Positions 22,801 to 28,762 of a stretch of DNA of 28,762 nucleotides are shown one piece after another. The notes below the pieces were generated by a model. The model searched no databases. It saw only the letters and a list, made by a program, of their open reading frames with translations, and was not told where the DNA came from. Every line of letters starts with the position of its first letter. Within the stretch, counting starts at the first letter, position 1. Both the position numbers and the translations under genes were made by a program. Origin of the DNA: a virus. The DNA lies in IMG/VR virus record IMGVR_UViG_3300042314_001958, positions 1 through 28,762 of that record. One strand, written 5' to 3'.

Positions 22801-23457
22801 ATGTCCAAAAAGTCCGACAAAACTGAGTTTTATTTAGGAAATCCTAATCTTCCAGCAGCTGGTGCAGTAATAGCTTACGAGCCATGGATGATAAAGGAGC
22901 TTCAAAAAGCTAAAGATAATATATTATATTTTGCAGAAAATTTCTTCTATATTATTAACCTAGATAGAGGTAGAGAGAAAATAAAGATGCACCCTTGTCA
23001 AAAGCGAGCTATTCGCAAGATGAGAGATAATAGATTCTTTATTCTCTTAGCATCTAGACAGATCGGCAAGTCTACTATGATGACCATTTATATTTTATGG
23101 CAGGCTTGCTTTATGGATGATCAGAGAATTCTTCTAGTAGCAAACAAAGAGGCTACTGCTATTGAAATCTTTCAAAGAGTGCGTCTAGCGTTCGAAGAAC
23201 TTCCAGTATGGTTAAAGCCTGGGGTTAAGGAATATGGTAAAACCTCAATGACACTAGATAATGGTAGTAGGATAGGTATTACGACTACAACAGGTACGGC
23301 TGCTCGTGGTCAGTCTGTTAATTGTGTAGATGGTAGAACGACAATTACCTTACGTGATAAAGAAAGTGGTGATGTATTTGATTGTACTATGGAAGATCTA
23401 GAAAGTTTATTAAAGGGCGGAGATATTATACCAGTTTTTATAAATGAATCAGCTTAA
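22801..23457 (+). CDS. Large terminase N-terminal half fused to N-intein (fractured gene 17)
   Basis: This encodes 218 residues. Residues 1-174 are the first part of the T4-type terminase ATPase (gp17-like): adenine-side Gln67 (KMHPCQKRA) and Walker A ASRQIGKST (84-92). At Cys175 (codon 23323-23325), directly after GTAARGQSVN, the terminase reading ends and a 44-residue N-intein begins (CVDGRTTITLRDKESGDVFD), containing the block A start and then a stop at 23455. Walker B and the nuclease are missing here and lie in the gene at 24249. The intein half is short, ending before block B, as in the atypically split TerL inteins known from metagenomes. Splicing should join Asn174 to Cys115 of the second protein. 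A clear promoter is not seen. Confidence 0.9.
   Translation: MSKKSDKTEFYLGNPNLPAAGAVIAYEPWMIKELQKAKDNILYFAENFFYIINLDRGREKIKMHPCQKRAIRKMRDNRFFILLASRQIGKSTMMTIYILWQACFMDDQRILLVANKEATAIEIFQRVRLAFEELPVWLKPGVKEYGKTSMTLDNGSRIGITTTTGTAARGQSVNCVDGRTTITLRDKESGDVFDCTMEDLESLLKGGDIIPVFINESA
23323..23454 (+). other. N-intein coding segment (44 residues)
   Basis: Starts with the nucleophile Cys and block A-like VDGRTTITL; ends at the gene's stop. The last 14 residues (KGGDIIPVFINESA) extend past the length of the shortest known N-halves. Confidence 0.87.
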
Positions 23458-23487
23458 CGCCATTTCATCTAAAACCAATCGTTTATA

Positions 23488-23495
23488 CATAAATA
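23488..23495 (+). promoter_or_regulatory. Late promoter box CATAAATA (endonuclease 23501)
   Basis: A late-type box 5 nt before the ATG at 23501. It supports that start over the ATG at 23444, which lies upstream of the box. Confidence 0.72.
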
Positions 23496-23500
23496 AATAT

Positions 23501-24247
23501 ATGCGTAAAAATGATCCTAACGATAACAGAAAATTTAACTATTTGTATAAAATTACAAATATAACTAATAATAAAATTTATATAGGGGTTCATAGAACTG
23601 ATAATATGGAGGACGGTTATATGGGAAGCGGAACTAATATTAAAAGAGCTATAAGTAAGTATGGTATTGAAAATTTTAAAAAAGAAATAATAGCTATTTA
23701 TAGCACGTATAAAGAAGCATTAGAACACGAGAGTAGTATTGTTACTGAAGATTTTATTAATAGTGTCGATACATATAATATAAAAGTAGGAGGGTATGGG
23801 CCGTGCATTTTTTCTGAGGAGCATAAAAAGAAAGTTTCAGAATCTAGAAAAAAACGATTTAAAGAAGAACAGGAATTTAGAAAAAAATACTTAGATGCTG
23901 CTCGTAATATAGAACGAAGAAAAAAAATTAGCATAAACCATAAAAAATGGATAGAGGATAATCCAGATCAGCACAGGGAAAGAATGTTAAAAATTAATAC
24001 AAATTCTGATAAAATTAAAAAAACAGCTCTATGGCATCAAGGAAAAAAACGTAGCGCTAATGCATGCAAAAATATAAGCGAGGGTATTAAAGCTTCATTA
24101 GAAGATCCTGAGGTTAGAAAGAGAAGATCAGGTATAGGCTGTAAGTACTACTACAATCCTGATACAGGTGAAGCTAGGAGATTTATGATTAGTGATAATA
24201 TTCCTACGGGATGGAAATTAGGTACAGGTCCACGAACAAATAAATAA
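23501..24247 (+). CDS. GIY-YIG homing endonuclease inside the split terminase
   Basis: From ATG at 23501 this encodes 248 residues. The GIY-YIG nuclease core is at the N-terminus: NYLYKIT (13-19) and KIYIGVHRT (25-33, with Tyr27, Gly29 and Arg32), then YMGSG (40-44) and a likely catalytic Glu77 in EALEHES. A NUMOD3-like DNA-binding segment (FSEEHKKKVSESRKK, 104-118) and a basic linker follow, and a C-terminal YYYNPDTGEARRF domain with IPTGWKLG is common in phage endonucleases. It is free-standing, with its own late box, lying 43 nt after the N-half stop and 1 nt before the C-half start. It probably spreads the fractured terminase locus by cutting intein-less alleles at the insertion site. Confidence 0.9.
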   Translation: MRKNDPNDNRKFNYLYKITNITNNKIYIGVHRTDNMEDGYMGSGTNIKRAISKYGIENFKKEIIAIYSTYKEALEHESSIVTEDFINSVDTYNIKVGGYGPCIFSEEHKKKVSESRKKRFKEEQEFRKKYLDAARNIERRKKISINHKKWIEDNPDQHRERMLKINTNSDKIKKTALWHQGKKRSANACKNISEGIKASLEDPEVRKRRSGIGCKYYYNPDTGEARRFMISDNIPTGWKLGTGPRTNK

Positions 24248-24248
24248 T

Positions 24249-24590
24249 ATGGCTGATTTAACTAATTATAAATGTTACAATAACTCTAAATATGAAATTC
24301 TAACCCATAAAGGATTCAAGGATTTTAAAGGTTTATTAATAGGTAATAATTCTAATAAAATTAGATTGAATTTATCTTATAATAAAGAGTTAATATGCAC
24401 TCCTAAACACAAACTATTTTCCGAAGAGAGTGGGATAATTTTTGCTGAAGATCTTCAAGTTGGTAGTAGGTTGTATGGTGGGGTTGAGGTAACCTCTATA
24501 GAAAAATATACTGATGAAAAAGAGGTTTATGAGATTCTCGAAGTAAGTGATAATCACGCATATTATGCAAATGGTGTCTTATCTCATCAA
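24249..24590 (+). other. C-intein coding segment (114 residues) ending His-Gln
   Basis: Carries splicing blocks B, F and G. The last codon is CAA (Gln) instead of the usual Asn, followed by TGC (Cys +1). Confidence 0.9.
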
Positions 24591-25769
24591 TGCCTAGTAA
24601 TTGATGAGATGGCCTTTATCGAACCTCATTTAGTTGAAGAGTTTTGGAAATCAGTTTTTCCTATTATTACTTCATCTAAAAAATCTAAAGTGTTTGTTTG
24701 TTCTACTTCTAATGGTACAGATAACTTATTTTATAAGTTATATGATGGTGCAGAAAAAGGAGAGAACGGATGGGCTTATGATAAGATTAAATGGGATGAG
24801 GTACCAGGTAGAGATGAAAAATGGGCTGCTAACACTAGACAGGCAATTGGTTCTATAGAAGCTTGGCTTCAGGAATTTGAATGTCAATTCTTATCTTCAG
24901 GTGAATCGTCTATTGATGAAGCTCTTTTCTTAGAGATGTCACAGCAATGTACGGAACCTAAAATACTATTAGACGAAGGTAATTATAAAATATGGGAGGA
25001 GCCTGATTCCTCTAGAGTTTATGTTGCGGGAGTTGATATATCTGAAGGGGTTGGTATCGATGCTTCAGTTATGCAGATTTTAGATATAACAGATCTAAAA
25101 GATATAAAGCAAGTAGCTACTTACCATAACAGACATATACCACCGTTAGAGTTTGCTAATAAAGTTCATACTATTCTCAAAAACTGGGGATCACCTTTAG
25201 CCTTAATAGAAAGAAATAATTGCGGTGCGCAGGTAGTTGATAGATTGGCTTTTGATATGGGTTACGAGAAGGTAGTGTCATATGGTGCAAAAGTTGCAAA
25301 TAGAGCAAAACCTCAAATGGGTATGATAGCTCATACTAATACCAAATATAAAGGAGTTATGAATATGCGCTACTTTATAAATGAGATGAGATCTGTTACT
25401 ATAAGAGATATAGACACCCTTAAAGAGCTTAAAGATTTTGTAAGATATCCTAATGGTACCTGGAAGGCAAAAGGAGGTTATCATGACGATAGAGTAATGT
25501 CGTTAATGTATGCATTGTTCATTTTAGAAAAAGAGTTAACGGAAAGATATTTTGAAATAGTAGAACTCGATGATCACGGAAAGCCTAGTTTTATAGAACC
25601 TATGGATTTTGGCGTTGCTATGTTTGAGGATCCTACCTCTATATATAATGATTTCGAGGTAGTAGGATTAAATAATACATACATGACACCTGTAGTATTC
25701 GGTATGGGTGATTCAGAACAAGTAGCAGAAATAGAATTTTTACAACAAGACGGCTGGACCACACTATGA
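24249..25769 (+). CDS. C-intein fused to large terminase C-terminal half (fractured gene 17)
   Basis: This encodes 506 residues. Residues 1-114 are a C-intein: MADLTNYKC start, KYEILTHKGFKDFKG, block B CTPKHKLF (Thr51, His54), block F with VYEILEVSDNHAYYANGV, and block G ending VLSHQ (His113, Gln114). Extein Cys115 (codon 24591-24593) begins terminase again at Walker B, LVIDEMAF (116-123), followed by the STSNG coupling motif (152-156). The RNase H-like nuclease has Asp263 (VAGVDISEG), Glu322 (ALIERNN) and Asp413/Asp414 (GYHDDRV). Spliced with the first half the product is about 566 residues (T4 gp17 is 610). Its 3' end overlaps the tube-fold gene by 4 nt (ATGA). Confidence 0.92.
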   Translation: MADLTNYKCYNNSKYEILTHKGFKDFKGLLIGNNSNKIRLNLSYNKELICTPKHKLFSEESGIIFAEDLQVGSRLYGGVEVTSIEKYTDEKEVYEILEVSDNHAYYANGVLSHQCLVIDEMAFIEPHLVEEFWKSVFPIITSSKKSKVFVCSTSNGTDNLFYKLYDGAEKGENGWAYDKIKWDEVPGRDEKWAANTRQAIGSIEAWLQEFECQFLSSGESSIDEALFLEMSQQCTEPKILLDEGNYKIWEEPDSSRVYVAGVDISEGVGIDASVMQILDITDLKDIKQVATYHNRHIPPLEFANKVHTILKNWGSPLALIERNNCGAQVVDRLAFDMGYEKVVSYGAKVANRAKPQMGMIAHTNTKYKGVMNMRYFINEMRSVTIRDIDTLKELKDFVRYPNGTWKAKGGYHDDRVMSLMYALFILEKELTERYFEIVELDDHGKPSFIEPMDFGVAMFEDPTSIYNDFEVVGLNNTYMTPVVFGMGDSEQVAEIEFLQQDGWTTL

Positions 25770-26335
25770 GCAATACCTATCAACAATCATCTTTAAACAA
25801 ATCTAGAATAGATAAGTTTAAGCTTGTCTTTCAGGTACCAAATGCTTTAAAGAGCATTAGTGAAGGTGTAAGAAGTAATAGTTCTGTAATACAGGATACT
25901 ATGCAATTCTCTATTTACGGAACAGTAGTACCTACGATTACCGTTCCAGCTCTGGAGATAAGATATGCAGGTAGTACCCTTTATAACTCATCACATAATA
26001 AATCACCATACCCACCAGTTACTGTAAATTTCACCATAGATAATGAATATTCTAATTACTGGGTAATATATAAATGGTTAGATCTACTACACAGTCAGGT
26101 AGAAGGTATTTTTGACGAGAGTGATATTATAACTAATGATAATTTTAAAGATTATCAAACAGATATGACAATATACGGTCTCGATGAATTTAATAATGAA
26201 AAAATTCGTTTCACATATACAAAGTCTTTTCCTACCGACCTGGGCGGTATAAACTTTAACTATAGAGACTCAGCTGAAATCGAATCTTCCTTTACTTTTG
26301 TATATTCACAGTTACATACTACGCTTTTAAATTAA
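25766..26335 (+). CDS. gp19-like tube-fold tail protein (189 aa)
   Basis: This encodes 189 residues starting MSNTYQQSSLNKSRIDKFKL. The pattern FKLVFQVP (18-25), VPTITVPALEIRYAGSTLYN (about 53-72), PPVTVNFTIDNEYSNYWVIY and the final SAEIESSFTFVYSQLHTTLL reads as the T4 gp19 tail-tube fold (gp19 is 163 residues). It could be the main tube or a tube-like partner at the tail end; the gene starting at 28699 may also be tube-like, so I do not give a gene name. Its start overlaps the terminase stop, and the sheath follows 30 nt later, consistent with a packaging-tail operon. Confidence 0.72.
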   Translation: MSNTYQQSSLNKSRIDKFKLVFQVPNALKSISEGVRSNSSVIQDTMQFSIYGTVVPTITVPALEIRYAGSTLYNSSHNKSPYPPVTVNFTIDNEYSNYWVIYKWLDLLHSQVEGIFDESDIITNDNFKDYQTDMTIYGLDEFNNEKIRFTYTKSFPTDLGGINFNYRDSAEIESSFTFVYSQLHTTLLN

Positions 26336-26352
26336 AAATTAAACAGAATTGC

Positions 26353-26360
26353 CATAAATA
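26353..26360 (+). promoter_or_regulatory. Late promoter box CATAAATA (tail sheath)
   Basis: A late-type box 5 nt before the ATG at 26366. Confidence 0.75.
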
Positions 26361-26365
26361 ATTAC

Positions 26366-28675
26366 ATGGCAAAACGAACAATTAATTCTCCAGGCGTAGA
26401 AATTAGAGAGAGAGACCTTTCCCTTAGAGTACCTACCGCTGCCGGTACTAACGTATATGTAGCAGGATTTTCGGATCAAGGTCCTTTCGATGAGGTATTA
26501 GATGTAACCTCTCTAACAGAATTTGAAAATATCTACGGTACACCTAAAACACCTGCTGAGAGATACTTCTACCACACAGTTAAATCTACTCTTAACTCTA
26601 CTGCGAGTTTAAAAGTTAATAGAATTCCTTACGGTAGTGGTTCTGGTGAAGGCTTCGGTTCGTTTTATTCAGTTTTAGGTTACCCTGTAACAGCAGTAGG
26701 TTCGTCAACACTAGATACTACCTCTGGTACTTACTTAGTAGGAAAACCAACTCAATTTACTACAGACCAGACAGGTTACCAAGCTCTAGTTGATGGCTCT
26801 TTATTCACTAACGGGTGGTCAGCAACAGCAGCAACAAGTTTTAATAGCTTACAAAGTCTATCAGGAGCTGGTATCGTTATAATCAACAAAGCTCAGACAG
26901 TTATCGACGGCAAATTTAACGGTTATTATATTGGTATTTCGGATAATACTAATATCAACCCTGCTAGTAACTACGACGCTATCCTACAAGCAGCTACAAC
27001 AACCTCTACACCAGGTGCTGCTGGATCAAAGAATTTTATTAACATTCCAACTAGTAGATTGGCGTTTGCCCTTACAGCTACACCAGCATTTGGTAATAAT
27101 CCTGCTGTAAACTCCATATCACAAGTTATGGAAGAAAAACTTACAAACTACGATACTTCTACAAGAGAGTTTGACGACACTCTTAGCATTGGTGTTTTCA
27201 AGATTAGACAATCGGTATTTAGCAACGATGCTAATGAGCTCGATTATCTTCTTGAGGAAGGATATAACGGATCTATCGGATATTACAGACAAATTAACAG
27301 TGAAGTGGGTGGGCCTCCAGTTAACTTCTTCTTAGAAAATATTGAAAATGACTCTAGAAACATTGATATCTTAGTTAACCCTTACATGTCTGACGTGTTT
27401 GGAGGTATTAGATTGAATAACGACGGTACTCCTTCTAAGAAAATCAGAGTTATAACCAATCAGTTAAGAAATAGCTTAGCGTCAACTCTAAGTGCTTCGG
27501 TCTCAGCAATTGCTGGTTGTTCCTTCTCACAATTAACCGCTGCAGAAAGCGCCTTAAGTTATGCTGATTCACTATTCCCACTAGGAGCTTATGGTGAGAC
27601 CAAATTGAATCAAAAAGACATTGGCAACTTACCAGCTAAACTAACAAGAGCACTTGACAGAATTCGTAACGATGAAGTTTTTAATATCGATGTTATTGCT
27701 GAGGGTGGTCTTGGTACAATCTGGACTACAGTATGTTCAACAAGTCTAAATTACTTCGATGATACTAAGACAAGTACTGATATTAACGCTCTTAGAACTT
27801 CTAATGATCTTACAAACACAGCCGCGCGCGATTATTACACAACGATAGCGAATCAGTTTATTACATTCTGCGGACCTATCAAGGACGGCGGTCGTGGTGA
27901 CATTCTTTTCGTAGCAGATCCAATTAGACAGATCTTAGTATCTGGTAAGCAGTCTAAAGTAATAGACGACCCTACTAAAAACTTCTCGCGAGACATTTAC
28001 TGGGCGATGAGACACCAGTTTGAAAATATCAATACTTCGTACGCTACCGTATTTGGTAACTATATGAAGGTATATGATGATTATAGCGGTCTTTACATTT
28101 ACGTTCCACCGTCTGGTTTCGTAGCAGCTAAGCTAGCTTCAACTGACTCAGATGTAGGTCCATGGGCTGCTCCTGCAGGATTTAATAGAGGCATTATTAC
28201 TGATGCTATCGACTTAGCAATTGCTCCTAACCAAAGACAGCGTGATGAGCTTTACAAGGTTAATATTAATCCTATAACAAGATTCCCTGATCAAGGATTA
28301 GTAGTATTCGGTCAAAAGACAATGCTTAAGAAGCCAAGTGCTTTCGATAGAGTTAACGTAAGAAGAACCTTCTTATACCTTGAGAAAGTAACCAAGCAAG
28401 TAATGAAGTTCTTCTTATTCGAGAACAATACACTCTTCACAAGAACAAGAGTTATTAACACACTTGTACCATTCTTTGAGAGAGTTAAGGCTTCGGATGG
28501 ATTGTATGATTACTTAATCGTATGTGATGAGCGTAACAACACTCCTGAAGTAATCGACAGTAACGAGTTAGTTGTTGACATCTATCTCAAACCAGTTAGA
28601 ACAGCTGAGTTCATCTTAGTTAACTTCTACGCAACCAGAACAGATACCAACTTCGAAGAGTTAGTTGGGGGTTAA
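26366..28675 (+). CDS. Contractile tail sheath protein (gp18-like)
   Basis: This encodes 769 residues. The start MAKRTINSPGVEIRERDLSL, the early VYVAGFSDQGPFDEVLDVTS, and the YGTPKTPAERYFYHTVKSTL segment are typical of T4-type sheath proteins. The middle has insertion domains, and the C-terminal ordered part includes FPDQGLVVFGQKTM, VNVRRTFLYLEKVTKQVM and a final VNFYATRTDTNFEELVGG. T4 gp18 is 659 residues, so the extra length is likely in surface domains. The sheath contracts to drive the tail tube through the envelope, confirming a myovirus. It has its own late box, and codon use looks more ordered, as expected of a highly expressed gene. Confidence 0.95.
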   Translation: MAKRTINSPGVEIRERDLSLRVPTAAGTNVYVAGFSDQGPFDEVLDVTSLTEFENIYGTPKTPAERYFYHTVKSTLNSTASLKVNRIPYGSGSGEGFGSFYSVLGYPVTAVGSSTLDTTSGTYLVGKPTQFTTDQTGYQALVDGSLFTNGWSATAATSFNSLQSLSGAGIVIINKAQTVIDGKFNGYYIGISDNTNINPASNYDAILQAATTTSTPGAAGSKNFINIPTSRLAFALTATPAFGNNPAVNSISQVMEEKLTNYDTSTREFDDTLSIGVFKIRQSVFSNDANELDYLLEEGYNGSIGYYRQINSEVGGPPVNFFLENIENDSRNIDILVNPYMSDVFGGIRLNNDGTPSKKIRVITNQLRNSLASTLSASVSAIAGCSFSQLTAAESALSYADSLFPLGAYGETKLNQKDIGNLPAKLTRALDRIRNDEVFNIDVIAEGGLGTIWTTVCSTSLNYFDDTKTSTDINALRTSNDLTNTAARDYYTTIANQFITFCGPIKDGGRGDILFVADPIRQILVSGKQSKVIDDPTKNFSRDIYWAMRHQFENINTSYATVFGNYMKVYDDYSGLYIYVPPSGFVAAKLASTDSDVGPWAAPAGFNRGIITDAIDLAIAPNQRQRDELYKVNINPITRFPDQGLVVFGQKTMLKKPSAFDRVNVRRTFLYLEKVTKQVMKFFLFENNTLFTRTRVINTLVPFFERVKASDGLYDYLIVCDERNNTPEVIDSNELVVDIYLKPVRTAEFILVNFYATRTDTNFEELVGG

Positions 28676-28685
28676 TATAACATAG

Positions 28686-28693
28686 AATAAATA
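28686..28693 (+). promoter_or_regulatory. Late promoter box AATAAATA (gene 28699)
   Basis: A late-type box 5 nt before the ATG at 28699. Confidence 0.7.
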
Positions 28694-28698
28694 ATCAT

Positions 28699-28762
28699 AT
28701 GGCTAAAACAGAGCAAAAAATTAGTAAGTTTTATAGTATAGCAGCGAGTAGAGACTTCTCGA
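28699..28762 (+). CDS. Partial tail gene, possibly tail tube (gp19-like)
   Basis: The gene starts at ATG 28699 and runs off the window after about 21 residues (MAKTEQKISKFYSIAASRDF). The KFYS...SRDF start is like the beginning of tail-tube proteins in marine T4-like phages, and the position after the sheath is where gp19 lies in T4. Too little is present for a firm call. It has its own late box and a 23-nt gap after the sheath stop. Confidence 0.55.
   Translation, partial: MAKTEQKISKFYSIAASRDFS

Noticed and set aside
23444-23500. Earlier ATG at 23444 for the GIY-YIG gene.
   Set aside because: It overlaps the terminase N-half and precedes the late box; ATG at 23501 has the correct spacing and starts just before the nuclease core.
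23326-24590. A self-splicing group I intron interrupting the terminase.
   Set aside because: Both flanks are translated into recognisable intein halves with blocks A, B, F and G and in-frame Cys at each junction, so splicing is at protein level; I see no group I core.
24634-24858. Second plus-strand frame within the terminase C-half.
   Set aside because: It lies over conserved terminase motifs in another frame and lacks any family signal.
1-28762. tRNA genes.
   Set aside because: I saw no cloverleaf with the conserved GTTCRA arm in the intergenic gaps, which are almost all shorter than 80 nt; a tRNAscan run would settle it.

Overview
The window is a piece of a large, AT-rich, T4-related myovirus genome (tailed phage with a contractile tail). 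It carries a T4-type large terminase, a tail sheath (gp18-like), a gp19-like tube-fold protein, a gp14-like neck protein, long adhesive tail-fibre genes, and many tightly packed small genes. A-rich boxes matching the T4 late promoter (TATAAATA and close variants) stand before most structural genes. The mix of fibres, sugar-nucleotide genes, a sulfotransferase and an atypically split TerL intein resembles marine or saline-lake T4-like phages. The host cannot be read from the sequence. I find almost no Shine-Dalgarno sequences, which would suit a host that does not rely on them (for example Bacteroidota), but this is weak evidence.

Layout. (1) 1-8935, minus strand: an auxiliary cluster with a partial cREC-like gene, a thioredoxin, several small unknown genes, a DUF932 protein, a zincin-like protein, a dTDP-sugar cassette (rmlB, rmlA and an rmlD-like reductase), a DUF5661-type protein and a PD-(D/E)XK nuclease. 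A plus-strand HNH homing endonuclease (2133-2714) interrupts it. (2) 8982-20433, plus strand: five fibre or spike genes surrounding a GT9-like glycosyltransferase, a sulfotransferase and a small unknown protein. (3) 20443-22783, minus strand: a gp14-like neck protein, a small unknown and an acidic low-complexity protein. (4) 22801-28762, plus strand: terminase, tube-fold protein, sheath, and the start of a further tail gene.

The most notable system is the terminase. It is broken into two genes (22801-23457 and 24249-25769), and each break end carries half of an intein (44 and 114 residues). A free-standing GIY-YIG endonuclease gene with its own late promoter lies between them. The full ATPase-nuclease can form only by protein trans-splicing just before Walker B. 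The intein ends in His-Gln rather than His-Asn and is followed by Cys. The second notable pattern is that ten late boxes sit exactly 5 nt before the ATG on both strands. By T4 promoter geometry this places transcription start on the A of the start codon, so leaderless late mRNAs are predicted. Two intrinsic terminators run directly into such promoters.

Roles. The rml genes and the GT9-like and sulfotransferase genes suggest glycan work, either on the virion or DNA or on the host envelope. The fibre genes show domain shuffling and repeat-number change: a 51-nt identical tract in two genes, a 25-unit 15-residue repeat array, and a heptad duplication. Neighbouring genes commonly overlap by 1-17 nt, so translational coupling is likely. 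All family calls rest on reading motifs by eye; no database search was run.
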